DNA of 64,000 bases from Acidobacteriota bacterium. Lineage in GTDB: Bacteria; Acidobacteriota; Holophagae; Acanthopleuribacterales; Acanthopleuribacteraceae. Positions 7,593 to 16,407 of the stretch are shown here, piece by piece. Within the stretch, counting starts at the first letter, position 1. Every line of letters starts with the position of its first letter. The DNA is taken from NCBI GenBank assembly GCA_020637335.1, contig JACJWC010000009.1, positions 62,001-126,000 on the forward strand. Direction: 5' to 3'. The notes beneath the pieces were generated by a model. It was not told the origin of the DNA. It searched no databases and saw nothing but the letters and a program-made list of their open reading frames with translations. A program made the translations under genes and the position numbers.

Positions 7593-8875
7593 ACGTTGGA
7601 GATCGTCGATTCCTGAAACAATTTTGTGGAAGTGCGAACCCCGTCCGTATAAGCGCGAATTCCTTCATGGCCTAAGTGGCGGGCGACGCCTTTTAAACCT
7701 AGCACAGGAACGGAAACCAGTCGACCAACCAATGATCGTGTCCACAGGCGCAATTGCTCCACTTGCAGAGCTTGCAGGTTTTCCCCGTGTTCTTTGAGGT
7801 AGTATTCCAAAGCTTTATCGCCAGTCTCTTCGTAATGCTGACGAATTTCGCGATGGAAACCGGCCAGGGACTGTTCAAATAACTTTTCCTTCAGTTCGCT
7901 TAACATCTCGCGGAAGATGGGCTCGGCTTTGGGCAGTTCTGCTTCGCGATTGTTGCGATTGAACTTTAATTCGCACTCCAAACCTTGCAAATTAAACAAA
8001 CTCACACCCGGAAGACCTGCTACCTGGTGGCAAATATCGGCCGGCAATGCCAAATCGATAAAGACAGTTGGTTTAAACGGCAACTTGCGCAACCACTCGA
8101 CCTTGATAATCGGTTCTTGCGAACGGGTGGCTGAAATCAGGGCATCAAATTCGGGCGGATTGTCCAAAAAGGCATCCAACGTCATGGCGACACCGCCATA
8201 CTGCAGGGCCAGGTCCGCCGGTAAGGTGCGATTTACAAAAATCATTTCCAGTTCAGCACACTTGGTGAAGTAAGGCAGAATGCTGCGCATGAAATGACCC
8301 GCACCAATAAACACGACCTTTTTGCGACTTTCACCATGGGTGACATGGCGGTAGGCCAGCGAAGCAAGTGTTACGGCGTTTTTGGTAATGGCGGTTTCCG
8401 TGCGCACTCGTTTGGAAGCGCGTAAGGCGGTATCCACCCACAGGCTGAGGAAGGGCCCCAACAGTCCGCTTTGGCGTGCGCGGGCGGTTTGGTCCTTAAT
8501 TTGTTTGGTGATTTCAGTTTCACCTAGAACCATGCTTTCCAGCGAGCTGGCAACTTTAAACAGGTGCATAAACGCATCATCACCCTGATACATAAAAAAG
8601 TCGAAGGGGTCCAACTGCGTTTCCAGATCGCGTTCCATCAGCTGCAGCCAACGTTCTTTAACGGTGGGAAGGTCCACATCGGGTGAGCGAAATTTCATGA
8701 AAAATTCACGGCGATTGCAGGTCTCTAAGAAAAAAATTTCATCCAGACCAAAGAGGCCTTTTACGGTTTTCAAAAAATAGGTGAGCCGGGTCTGTTCCCG
8801 CCAGTGGACCTTGGCAACCCGATCCAGCTCTGCAACTTTAAAGTTGGTTCCGATGATGAGAAATGAATTGTCCAT
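7589..8875 (-). CDS. hemA: Glutamyl-tRNA reductase
   Basis: HemA reduces glutamyl-tRNA to glutamate-1-semialdehyde, the entry and main control point of C5 tetrapyrrole synthesis. The catalytic cysteine C53 sits in ETCNRREFF, where many homologues have STCNR. GETEITKQIKD and the Rossmann segment VVFIGAGHFMR follow. The C-terminal helical dimerisation region is present, and the length of 428 residues is normal. An AAGGTG ribosome site lies before the ATG. This is the first gene of the heme cluster; the gap upstream (8876-9027) carries a palindrome that could be an operator. Confidence 0.96.
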   Translation of the reverse strand: MDNSFLIIGTNFKVAELDRVAKVHWREQTRLTYFLKTVKGLFGLDEIFFLETCNRREFFMKFRSPDVDLPTVKERWLQLMERDLETQLDPFDFFMYQGDDAFMHLFKVASSLESMVLGETEITKQIKDQTARARQSGLLGPFLSLWVDTALRASKRVRTETAITKNAVTLASLAYRHVTHGESRKKVVFIGAGHFMRSILPYFTKCAELEMIFVNRTLPADLALQYGGVAMTLDAFLDNPPEFDALISATRSQEPIIKVEWLRKLPFKPTVFIDLALPADICHQVAGLPGVSLFNLQGLECELKFNRNNREAELPKAEPIFREMLSELKEKLFEQSLAGFHREIRQHYEETGDKALEYYLKEHGENLQALQVEQLRLWTRSLVGRLVSVPVLGLKGVARHLGHEGIRAYTDGVRTSTKLFQESTISNV

Positions 8876-8888
8876 ATAACACCTTCAT

Positions 8889-8925
8889 TAACTGCCGCAG
8901 GTTAATCATACGCCTAATGGAACGG
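8889..8925. repeat. Inverted repeat in the hemA leader
   Basis: CTGCCG and CGGCAG form a short inverted repeat about 25 bases apart in the hemA 5' region. It could form a weak hairpin in the mRNA just ahead of the ribosome site. No T run follows, so it is not a standard terminator. Confidence 0.3.
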
Positions 8926-8964
8926 CAGCCCCCCCTAAAAGTTGAATTTAAAGGGGTTAAACAA

Positions 8965-8982
8965 TTGTAAAGGCGTTCACAA
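8965..8982 (-). promoter_or_regulatory. Palindromic operator-like site upstream of hemA
   Basis: On the minus strand the 18 bases read TTGTGAA CGCC TTTACAA, an inverted repeat with one imperfect position. The wider arms AATTGT and ACAATT are exact. The shape resembles operators of the redox regulator Rex (TTGTGAA N4 TTCACAA), and also the CRP/FNR-family pattern TGTGA N6 TCACA, with one mismatch to either. It lies about 90 bases before the hemA start, a sensible place for control of heme synthesis. Which regulator binds is unknown. Confidence 0.45.
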
Positions 8983-9027
8983 TTCCGTCACGTTTTTTCA
9001 AAACCGTAACTTTTTGAGCGCGATAAT

Positions 9028-10257
9028 TCACTCAGAATAAAGAAGATAAACGAGTCTGGTATTCCGGTATTGAGCCCATTCCGGCTGCCATTGTGCGGCA
9101 ATTTTTTCTGCTGTTTGGCCTGATCGGAAGCCGTCCATGACCTGTTCTGTACCCCATAACCGATCGATTGCCGCCTTTTTTTCGTCCGAAAAAGTGGGGA
9201 CCGGGTTATTTGCCGCATCCATGTCACGTAAAAGACACATCATGCTCAAACAAGTAACCAACGGTTGAATAGTCTGCGGGTCGGTCACATGGATTTGGAC
9301 ACCTTGGCAGTCTTGTCCATTAAAAAGGGCGTAAAACGGTCGATATTGAATGGGTCGAAAATGCAGTCCGGGAAGCTGAAGGGCATTCAGACGTTTAGCC
9401 AACTCAAATCCATCCAAATTGGGACTGCCAATCAGTTCAAATGGTTGGGGGTAACCCACGCCAATATTGACCCAACCCAAATCGCCAATAATCCCGGTCG
9501 TGGCACAAAAGGCCGCTGATTGCCAGTGCGGGATGTGCGGCGACGTGGGTACCCAAGGCAGACCCGTTTCCGGCCAGGTCATTTTGCGATGCCAACCGTG
9601 CATTGGAATGACGGTCAGATCAACTTTTCCCTCGAGCATCTCGCCATTGATCCAGCGCGCCATTTCACCCATGGTCAGGCCGTGGACATAAGGCACATTG
9701 ACGTAGCCAACAAAGGATTGAAATTCCGGTTTGAGAATGGGCCCATCAATAACCAGCCCGCCGATCGGATTGGGCCGATCCAAAACCATAAGCGGCAAGC
9801 CAACCTCTGCACAGGCCGTCATAACGAGCGCCAAAGTCGAAATATACGTGTAGGAACGGACGCCGATATCCTGTAAATCAAACACGAGGATGTCGAGGCC
9901 GGCCAGCATCTCTGGCGTAGGCTTGCGGGTTTGCCCATAAAGGCTGTGCAGGCGAATGCCATTCCAGTCCTGATCAGAAACTTTTTCACCGGCATGGGCC
10001 TGACCAAACAGGCCGTGTTCCGGTCCAAAAAGAGCGACCAACTCAAAGGAATCGCTGGCCCGGAACAGATCGACATCCCATACAAGATGTCGATCAACGC
10101 TGGGCGGGTGGGTGACCAAGCCAACCCGTTTGCCCTTTAGCGGGGCAAAGTTCTGTTCGACCAAGATATCGAGCCCGGTCTTAACCGGAACCCGCAGCTG
10201 GGGCGAAAAACAAGCGGTTAATGGCAAAAGCAGGAGAACAAAGCTATTAATTTTCAT
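9028..10257 (-). CDS. Exo-beta-N-acetylmuramidase NamZ family (DUF1343) lipoprotein
   Basis: The 409-residue protein belongs to the DUF1343/YbbC family, whose characterised member NamZ removes terminal N-acetylmuramic acid from peptidoglycan fragments. Family landmarks are GKRVGLVTHPPSVD, LFGPEHGLFG, FDLQDIGVRSYTY and the downstream LDRPNPIGG. The N-terminus is a lipoprotein signal with the lipobox LTAC at residues 13-16, so it is probably membrane-anchored outside the cytoplasm. It overlaps the TlpA-like gene upstream by 11 bases, suggesting co-transcription. A role in cell-wall recycling is inferred from the family. Confidence 0.88.
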   Translation of the reverse strand: MKINSFVLLLLPLTACFSPQLRVPVKTGLDILVEQNFAPLKGKRVGLVTHPPSVDRHLVWDVDLFRASDSFELVALFGPEHGLFGQAHAGEKVSDQDWNGIRLHSLYGQTRKPTPEMLAGLDILVFDLQDIGVRSYTYISTLALVMTACAEVGLPLMVLDRPNPIGGLVIDGPILKPEFQSFVGYVNVPYVHGLTMGEMARWINGEMLEGKVDLTVIPMHGWHRKMTWPETGLPWVPTSPHIPHWQSAAFCATTGIIGDLGWVNIGVGYPQPFELIGSPNLDGFELAKRLNALQLPGLHFRPIQYRPFYALFNGQDCQGVQIHVTDPQTIQPLVTCLSMMCLLRDMDAANNPVPTFSDEKKAAIDRLWGTEQVMDGFRSGQTAEKIAAQWQPEWAQYRNTRLVYLLYSE

Positions 10258-11464
10258 TAAGTAATTGCTCGATCAAATGCGTAAAGCGGTTTTGTAATTC
10301 TCGGTAGTGACTGCCGGTCCCTGGTCCGCTGAATCCGCTGTGGATGGCTCGAACTTTTCCAGCGCGATCTATAAACAAGGTGGTTGGATAGGCGCGAATG
10401 CGGTCCAGGTTGCCGATCACTTCAGTTGCCAAACTTTTATCTTTGGCACCGGCCAGAAGTAAGGGGTACTCCAAACCGATGCGTTTTTTGAATTTGGTCA
10501 AGGCCTGACGATCGCGTTCGGGGTCACCAGTGACCTCAAACCCAATGCCAATGATCGCCAATCCCCGCTTTCGGTACTTTTGGTCCAGCTCAGAGAGGAA
10601 TCGGTGTTCGTCATTGCAGTTTGGACACCAACTGCCAAAGAGGGAAATAACCCGGACCTTATTTTGAAAAGCGGGGTCCGAATCGCTGCACACATTGCCT
10701 TCGAGATCCGGAAAAGAAAAGGGGAAATACGGGTCATCGCGGCGCAGATGGGTCATACCCATATCATCTTCCAACTGGGCTTTGGCATCCGGCTCGGCCT
10801 GCCACGTCTCATGCCATTTGTCGGACGACCAGAAATCACCCTGCAATTGATCGCCTACTTGGGTAGCAGTAAACAAAAATGCATGACCGCCATCAAAGCA
10901 GCTCAAAAAAAGTTGGTTGCCGTAATGCTTGCCCTCTAAAAAGCGGTAATCACCAGTCGGTGTAAGAAAGGTTCCGATCAACCGAGGTTGGTCTTGGTAA
11001 ACCTCAAAAATGGCAGACGAGTCGCCTTCCTCAACATGGTGAAAGGTAACCCTGTAACGCTCGGCCAAAGGGGACCCTGCCACTGATGAGGCGTTGGGTT
11101 CAGCAAACCGGGCTCGTGGTTGGAGCATGCGTTGGGCAGAAAAAGGTAAGCTCGTCCAGGTACTGGCCGAGGTCCGCTTGACCCACTTACCTGTCATCTG
11201 GTTTCCGGCCTGAACCGCTTGAATTTCAGAATCGTAAGCACCAAAGCGGAATAGCCATTGCTGGTTGGCAGGATCGAATTGCACTTCATCGAAATAAACC
11301 TGCTCATCCGCATTGCGCACATAGGCACGTCGCGGTTGCGTATCCAAAACCACCAACTCGAAAGGCAATGGTCCGCCTGGCGAGGCGAATTCTGCATGCC
11401 AGGATTCGGGTTCGCCCAGCAGCAGGAACATGAAAAAGAGCGCCATCAATTGACACCGGGCCAA
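10247..11464 (-). CDS. TlpA-like thioredoxin-fold protein with N-terminal beta-rich domain
   Basis: A 405-residue exported protein. The N-terminus MARCQLMALFFMFLLLG is a signal sequence. Residues about 25-240 form a beta-rich region with repeated F/Y and W segments, as in extracytoplasmic TlpA relatives from Bacteroidetes-like bacteria. The C-terminal part is a thioredoxin fold with the redox motif WCPNC in SLFGSWCPNCNDEH, followed by AYPTTLFID with the cis-proline. It probably reduces or isomerises disulfides outside the cytoplasm. Its start lies inside the end of the OsmC-like gene and it overlaps namZ downstream, so the three look like one unit. Confidence 0.8.
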   Translation of the reverse strand: MARCQLMALFFMFLLLGEPESWHAEFASPGGPLPFELVVLDTQPRRAYVRNADEQVYFDEVQFDPANQQWLFRFGAYDSEIQAVQAGNQMTGKWVKRTSASTWTSLPFSAQRMLQPRARFAEPNASSVAGSPLAERYRVTFHHVEEGDSSAIFEVYQDQPRLIGTFLTPTGDYRFLEGKHYGNQLFLSCFDGGHAFLFTATQVGDQLQGDFWSSDKWHETWQAEPDAKAQLEDDMGMTHLRRDDPYFPFSFPDLEGNVCSDSDPAFQNKVRVISLFGSWCPNCNDEHRFLSELDQKYRKRGLAIIGIGFEVTGDPERDRQALTKFKKRIGLEYPLLLAGAKDKSLATEVIGNLDRIRAYPTTLFIDRAGKVRAIHSGFSGPGTGSHYRELQNRFTHLIEQLLNEN

Positions 11465-11862
11465 TGAAAGACCAGTTCCTGAACCAGGTCAGGATGAAGG
11501 CTACGTGCAACCGGGCACGTTCGTGCGACCCGCTCCAGGATGGTTCGCGCTTTTTCATCCAAGGTATGCGGCATGTGGATGTGCATGCGAACTTGGGCAA
11601 TACGCCGGGGCGCCTCGCTGCTCATAACTTTTTCCAATTCGATACGAGCGCCAAGCATATCCCAACCATGGTCCATCGCGCTCATGCCCATGATGGTCAA
11701 CAGACAAGCGCCCAATGAACTGGCGCACAAATCGGTCGGTGAAAAACTGCTCCCTTTGCCGCGATTATCAACCGGCGCATCTGTAATCAACGTATTCCCG
11801 CTGGGTCCATGTGAGATTTGGCAGCGCAAATCACCTTGATATTCCACTTTCATCATTACCAT
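11446..11862 (-). CDS. OsmC/Ohr family protein
   Basis: A 138-residue OsmC-fold protein, of the family that reduces organic peroxides through two cysteines. C53 is in SLGACLLTIM and C116 in RTCPVARSL, matching the paired catalytic positions. The sequence is closer to the YhfA/OsmC branch than to classical Ohr, so the substrate is uncertain. A GGAGG box precedes the ATG by seven bases. It is divergent from the LOG-family gene and overlaps the downstream TlpA-like gene. Confidence 0.88.
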   Translation of the reverse strand: MVMMKVEYQGDLRCQISHGPSGNTLITDAPVDNRGKGSSFSPTDLCASSLGACLLTIMGMSAMDHGWDMLGARIELEKVMSSEAPRRIAQVRMHIHMPHTLDEKARTILERVARTCPVARSLHPDLVQELVFHWPGVN

Positions 11863-12033
11863 GTTGATTCCTCCACTGGATTAAAAGCTCTATTCCTAAC
11901 ATACATTTAAAAAGACGTGTTCATTCCCCATGCAATTCCAATTTAGACAACGCATGTCTCCGCCATGAAGACAGGCAAAAGACTTGGCTTAGGGAAGTAT
12001 TTGGTCAAGAATCAGGTGGGGAGGGATGGGGTT

Positions 12034-12585
12034 ATGAATGTGGTGGTTTTTGGGGCGAGTCGTAGCCCGAACGCAGAGGACCGGCAATTGGCTTTTGAAC
12101 TGGGTATCCGGCTGGGCGCAGCGGGTCATGTCGTGGTCAACGGCGGGGGGCCCGGTTTAATGGACGAAACCCTACGCGGTGCAAAAACGGTACACGCCAA
12201 AACCCATGGCGTTCGGTTAGAGAAACAGGGGCGTGTGCACAGCGTGCATGCAGATCAGATCGAACATTTTCATAAGTTATGGGATCGTCAGAAACGTTTG
12301 ATTGGGCTTGGCGACGCTTATATCGCTTTACCGGGTGGCATTGGCACTTTTTATGAGCTGTTTGAGGTTTTGGCCTTAAAAAATGCGCATCAGATGAATC
12401 CGCATATCCCCTTGATTCTTTTGGGCCGCCAGATTGAGGCCGTTAAGACGCTATTAGCCAGTATGATCCATTACGGTTATGCAGCAGAAAAGTGCTGGGC
12501 CTTTATTTCCTTCGCCCAGGATTTGGACGAATGCATGGACATTTTGGCCCGCCTCCCCGAAACGGGTTCAGCGGTCTCCCACTGA
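12034..12585 (+). CDS. LOG family protein (cytokinin-activating phosphoribohydrolase type)
   Basis: The protein carries the LOG signature: a Rossmann start VVVFGASRSP, then VNGGGPGLMDET, and PGGIGTFYELFE matching PGGxGTxxE. These enzymes release the free base from nucleoside 5'-monophosphates, and some are mis-annotated as lysine decarboxylases. I favour the ATG at 12034 (183 residues), which has GGAGG nine bases upstream, over an in-frame ATG at 11965 that would add a 23-residue basic tail. It converges on the polyferredoxin gene with an 18-base overlap. Confidence 0.88.
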   Translation: MNVVVFGASRSPNAEDRQLAFELGIRLGAAGHVVVNGGGPGLMDETLRGAKTVHAKTHGVRLEKQGRVHSVHADQIEHFHKLWDRQKRLIGLGDAYIALPGGIGTFYELFEVLALKNAHQMNPHIPLILLGRQIEAVKTLLASMIHYGYAAEKCWAFISFAQDLDECMDILARLPETGSAVSH

Positions 12586-13887
12586 CCACCCACCATTTTC
12601 CAAATTCAGCACGCCGCGCGGGCAAACAGACGAACAGATCCCGCAACCGACACAACTTGCGCGCACGATATCTTCGCCCCGTTGGGCATAAGCGCGGACA
12701 TCAATACCCATTTCGCAGTAGTTGGAGCAGTTGCCACAGGACATACACTGCCCGCCATTGGTGGTGATGCGGAAGCGGCTGAAAGTCGTTTGTAAAATAC
12801 CCAAATAAGCCGCCATTGGACAGCCAAAACGGCACCAAACCCGACTGCCCAGAATCGGGTAAAAGCCAGTCCCAATGACTCCGCTGAAAATGGCCCCAAT
12901 AAAAAAACCGTAACCCGAAGCAAATTTCCCCGACCAGGTCCCCAGAATCTGACCATGCCACTGGTGATTGGCCCAGAGTAGAGCGGTTGTCAGGAAGATG
13001 AAGCCCAACACACTGTAGATGAGCCAACGCTCCAATCGCCAAGCGCGCTCGGTTTTACTCGAATTTTGTCGGAAGGGATCACCGAGTGTTTCGGCGAGTC
13101 CGCCGCAGCCACAAACCCAACTGCAATACCAGCGTTTACCAAAAAAGTAGGTCAGAATAGGGGTAAGAATGAGGAAAGAACCAATCCCCCAAAACAACAT
13201 GACCGGACCAACCCAGCCCGTTTGCGCGAGGTAGGTAGCGGAATCGGGCCATAACTCGTAGTAACGAAGCGGCCAAATATTGGTCCATTCGAAATAGGGC
13301 TGATTCAATTTGAGAAGGATATTGGGGATTAAAAAGGCAAATCCCAATTGGAAAAACATGACGCTAGCGGTGCGAATCACCTGATAACGACTGTGTCGGT
13401 AGCGGATCAAAGCGCGGACGCCCATGATCGACACGGCCAGGGTGTAGAGAAAACCATACAGGAACCATTGGGAGCCCTGGACGCTTCCGTCAAGTGCAGA
13501 GGACCCGCTCAAGGCAACCTTAAGTGGGTCCACCCAAACGATGAGGCCCCGCAAGTATTGGGGCCAAAAATAGAGCACGACATAAAAGCCAGTTAGAAAA
13601 AGACCGAGCGCCCAACCCAAGGCACCGCGCCGGCTCAGGCTGCTCACCATCAAATAATCGTTGCGGATACCGGGTTTGGTGCGCATTTGTGGCACAAACC
13701 AAAACGTCGCGCCGGCAACAAAAAGCCCTAACCCCAACCAACCAAACAGACTGTCCTGGCGATTCATTAAAAGCAATAAGATCAGGAGCGCGCCTAGGCT
13801 CAAAAGGGCGATTGCGAGTTTATGGCTCCAGGTCAGTTCGCTGGGGGGACCATCCGGCGTAAATTGCAATCCAAAATCGGCGTTCAT
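12568..13887 (-). CDS. NapH/NosR-type membrane polyferredoxin
   Basis: A 439-residue membrane protein with about six hydrophobic helices in residues 20-340 and two [4Fe-4S] clusters near the C-terminus, in CMSCGNCSNYCEMG and CVGCGICSSVCPRG. Two further cysteine motifs between helices (WYCSWVCGCGG and WCRFGCPMAA) are typical of NapH, NosR and CcoG-like electron carriers. The ATG at 13887 directly follows the stop of the flavoprotein gene and has GGAG upstream; a longer start would overlap that gene by over 120 bases. With its partner it probably passes electrons from NAD(P)H to or from the membrane; the acceptor is unknown. Confidence 0.85.
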   Translation of the reverse strand: MNADFGLQFTPDGPPSELTWSHKLAIALLSLGALLILLLLMNRQDSLFGWLGLGLFVAGATFWFVPQMRTKPGIRNDYLMVSSLSRRGALGWALGLFLTGFYVVLYFWPQYLRGLIVWVDPLKVALSGSSALDGSVQGSQWFLYGFLYTLAVSIMGVRALIRYRHSRYQVIRTASVMFFQLGFAFLIPNILLKLNQPYFEWTNIWPLRYYELWPDSATYLAQTGWVGPVMLFWGIGSFLILTPILTYFFGKRWYCSWVCGCGGLAETLGDPFRQNSSKTERAWRLERWLIYSVLGFIFLTTALLWANHQWHGQILGTWSGKFASGYGFFIGAIFSGVIGTGFYPILGSRVWCRFGCPMAAYLGILQTTFSRFRITTNGGQCMSCGNCSNYCEMGIDVRAYAQRGEDIVRASCVGCGICSSVCPRGVLNLENGGWSVGDR

Positions 13888-13888
13888 A

Positions 13889-15220
13889 TCAGGCTCCTTT
13901 TCGCGGCCACCAGCGTGTTTTTCTGCGCAATTGAACCGGGTGTTCAGGAAAGGCACGGTTAAAGGCCTCAACCATTTGAGGTTCGTAACGCTTAAAAAAT
14001 TCAGGATCAAAATTGGCGTCGAGGAGCTGGGCCATGGTTTGTTCCAGGGTCAGACCGGCCTGAATCCAATGCTCAAAAACACGGTGCCGATAGCGGATTC
14101 CGAAGGCATTCATGCCGACCAAAACCCGATCGTTCTTGCGCCCGACCAATCGCAGCGATTTGCGTCCGTCGGGATGTTCCCAATAAAAATGGATCTCATC
14201 GGTTTGGGGAAAGGCAGAAACCCGTCCATAAGTGTGGTATTCGATATCAAAAAACTTGGCGCTGTTAAACCAAATCCCCCGTTGGTAGGTTTTTTTCTGG
14301 CCGGTTAAATTAGCCGCCAATTGTTCGGCCTGCAATTTGCCCGTGTACCAGAGTTGTTCCACCTGGGGTCCATCCTGTTTGTCGCGAAACTCAGCACAGT
14401 CGCCAATGGCAAACACATGTGGGACATTGGTTTCGAAAAAGGCATTAACCAGGACACCGCGTGCCAAGTCAATGCCACTGTCCTTAAGAAAGCCGATATT
14501 GGGCGAAACCCCGGTCGTAATCCCAACAAATTGGCAGGGAATCCGTTCACCGCTTTGGGTGTGAATGGCTTGAACACAGCCCTTACCATCGCCCTCAATA
14601 GAAGCGAGCTGTTGATTAAACCGCAGGTCAACGCCGTGTTGGACGATCTCGCGACCCACCAGTTCAGCCTCCTCACGCGGCAAAACATTGCCCCAGTAGT
14701 GGTTCTCCCTTACCAAAAAGGTAACGGATTTGCGGCGACTTAAAAGCATTTCGGCCAATTCAACGCCGATCAGACCGCCACCGACAATGACCGCGTTTTG
14801 CACAGAGGGCATGAGGGTTTCCAACTTTTTGAGATCCTCTAAGCCATAAAGCCCTTGAACGCCCTGCAAATCCTGACCGGGCCAACCGAAAAAATTGCTT
14901 TTGGCCCCACAGGCAATCACCAGCTGCCCGTATTTGAGCGGTTGGCCACGGCGCATGAGCAAGGACTGGTTGGCGATATCCACGGCATCCACGTGATCAT
15001 AAACGAGTTGGATGCGGTTTTTCTGCCAAAACCAATCTTCATAAGGCTTGGTTTGATCGAAGCCCAAATGGCCCATAAAAATGTACATCAGCGCGGGACG
15101 CGAATAAAAATGGGGGGACTCAGAAGAGATAACAACGATTTCCAAATCGCTCTGCTTGCGGACCTCCAGGGCTAAGGTCACCCCAGAAATCCCGTTGCCA
15201 ATAATGACTAGGGGTTGCAA
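13889..15220 (-). CDS. FAD-dependent pyridine nucleotide-disulfide oxidoreductase
   Basis: The 443-residue flavoprotein has the FAD-binding start VIIGNGISGVTLA, the NAD(P) fold NAVIVGGGLIGVELAE near residue 145, and the second FAD motif VFAIGDCAEF near residue 290. It lacks the CxxxxC redox disulfide, so it is closer to NirB-type, rubredoxin or ferredoxin reductases. The start is TTG, supported by a GGAGG box seven bases before it. It is directly followed by the polyferredoxin, which is its probable electron partner. The precise donor and acceptor cannot be told from sequence. Confidence 0.87.
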   Translation of the reverse strand: MQPLVIIGNGISGVTLALEVRKQSDLEIVVISSESPHFYSRPALMYIFMGHLGFDQTKPYEDWFWQKNRIQLVYDHVDAVDIANQSLLMRRGQPLKYGQLVIACGAKSNFFGWPGQDLQGVQGLYGLEDLKKLETLMPSVQNAVIVGGGLIGVELAEMLLSRRKSVTFLVRENHYWGNVLPREEAELVGREIVQHGVDLRFNQQLASIEGDGKGCVQAIHTQSGERIPCQFVGITTGVSPNIGFLKDSGIDLARGVLVNAFFETNVPHVFAIGDCAEFRDKQDGPQVEQLWYTGKLQAEQLAANLTGQKKTYQRGIWFNSAKFFDIEYHTYGRVSAFPQTDEIHFYWEHPDGRKSLRLVGRKNDRVLVGMNAFGIRYRHRVFEHWIQAGLTLEQTMAQLLDANFDPEFFKRYEPQMVEAFNRAFPEHPVQLRRKTRWWPRKGA

Positions 15221-15316
15221 AAAAAATCCTCCACTACCAAGGCAATGCTGTTTTTTAACATTGTAGTGAGAACAGGCAGTGGATGAACAGTTATTCCAAA
15301 AAAAGGAATGCCCGGG

Positions 15317-15360
15317 AACAGGAATGTGGGGGAGGGTATCTGTTTCCCGGGCGAGGAGGA
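15317..15360 (-). terminator. Probable terminator after ftsX
   Basis: On the minus strand GCCCGGGAAACAG pairs with CTGTTCCCGGGC (one bulged base). A run of seven T follows five bases later. It lies downstream of ftsX and upstream of the flavoprotein gene, so it likely separates the two transcripts. The rest of the 278-base gap (15221-15498) shows nothing else I can name. Confidence 0.7.
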
Positions 15361-15498
15361 TTTCAAAAAAAGGTTAGGGTTGCGAAACCCACTAACGCGA
15401 CACTTTTTGGCTAGCAATCCTTAGGCCAAGTTTTGTTTTGGATACAAAGACAAGCTTTTCCAGACCTTTGAGGTCGGTAACGTCTTAACAAGTGTCCA

Positions 15499-16407
15499 CT
15501 ATTGGTAACTGATGTGTTCGTGCAAGAACTGGTTCAGAGAAATGGCTGCGCCAAAAAGGCCCACTAGGCAGCCTCCGCCTAATAAAATCCAGATGGTGCC
15601 CGGATTCAAGAAAACCAAATCAAATTGACCCAGCAAACTGTTCGTGTCCCAATTCAGATAATTTTGCAGGGTGAACAACGCCAAAAACAAAAGAACCAAA
15701 CCCATGCCAGCACCAAAAAGGCCCTGTAACATACCTTCCACCATAAAGGGTCCGCGGATATACGCGCGCGAGGCGCCGACCAGCTTCATGATATCCACTT
15801 CATCACGACGTGAAAAAAAGGTAAGTTTTAGGACATTGGAGATCGTGAAGATGGAAGCAAAAACGACGATCCCGCATAACAGATAGGCCGTCCACTGGAT
15901 AAACTCCGAAAAGAAGTGCAGGCGTTTAAACAGTTCAAAATCGTAATGGATTTCCTCCACTCCAGCTTGTTTTTTGAGCTTATCTTGTAGCTGTCGAAAA
16001 CGGGATTCATCGGCACCACTCGCCAGCGCGACTTGGATGGAAGCGGGAAATGGGTTGATTTCCATGTTTTGGGAGATATCGGCATAATCGGCATAGTCGT
16101 CATCGAAACGTTTTCGCGCTTCTGCCTTATCGATTAGGCGTGCGGATGCCACAGACGGATCGGAACGTAAGAGACCAAGCAAGTTGTCCGTTTGCTCAGG
16201 CGTAACCGCATCCGATAAAAACACATGGAACTGAATCTGGCGCTCCCAATGGGCCAAGGCACGGTTGAGGTTCGTGCCTAAGAGGAGAAATGCGCCCAAA
16301 ATAAAAATGGCCAGCATCATGGTGCCAATTGACAACAGATTGAGGACGCGCGAACGCCACAGGTTGGTTAACCCTTCAGAGAAACAAAAAAACAGAAATT
16401 GAAGCAT
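15499..16407 (-). CDS. ftsX: Cell-division protein FtsX
   Basis: FtsX is the membrane half of the FtsEX complex that activates septal peptidoglycan hydrolases. The 302 residues show the family layout: a cytoplasmic N-terminus, a first helix near residues 24-46, a periplasmic loop, and three further helices (about 170-195, 225-250, 270-290) with the conserved DEVDIMKLVGAS before the third. It shares one base with the end of ftsE (TAATG). A lytic transglycosylase lies just upstream. Confidence 0.95.
   Translation of the reverse strand: MLQFLFFCFSEGLTNLWRSRVLNLLSIGTMMLAIFILGAFLLLGTNLNRALAHWERQIQFHVFLSDAVTPEQTDNLLGLLRSDPSVASARLIDKAEARKRFDDDYADYADISQNMEINPFPASIQVALASGADESRFRQLQDKLKKQAGVEEIHYDFELFKRLHFFSEFIQWTAYLLCGIVVFASIFTISNVLKLTFFSRRDEVDIMKLVGASRAYIRGPFMVEGMLQGLFGAGMGLVLLFLALFTLQNYLNWDTNSLLGQFDLVFLNPGTIWILLGGGCLVGLFGAAISLNQFLHEHISYQ

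Noticed and set aside
13661..14308. 215-residue open frame on the plus strand
   Set aside because: It lies entirely over the well-supported polyferredoxin and flavoprotein genes on the other strand and shows no family motif.
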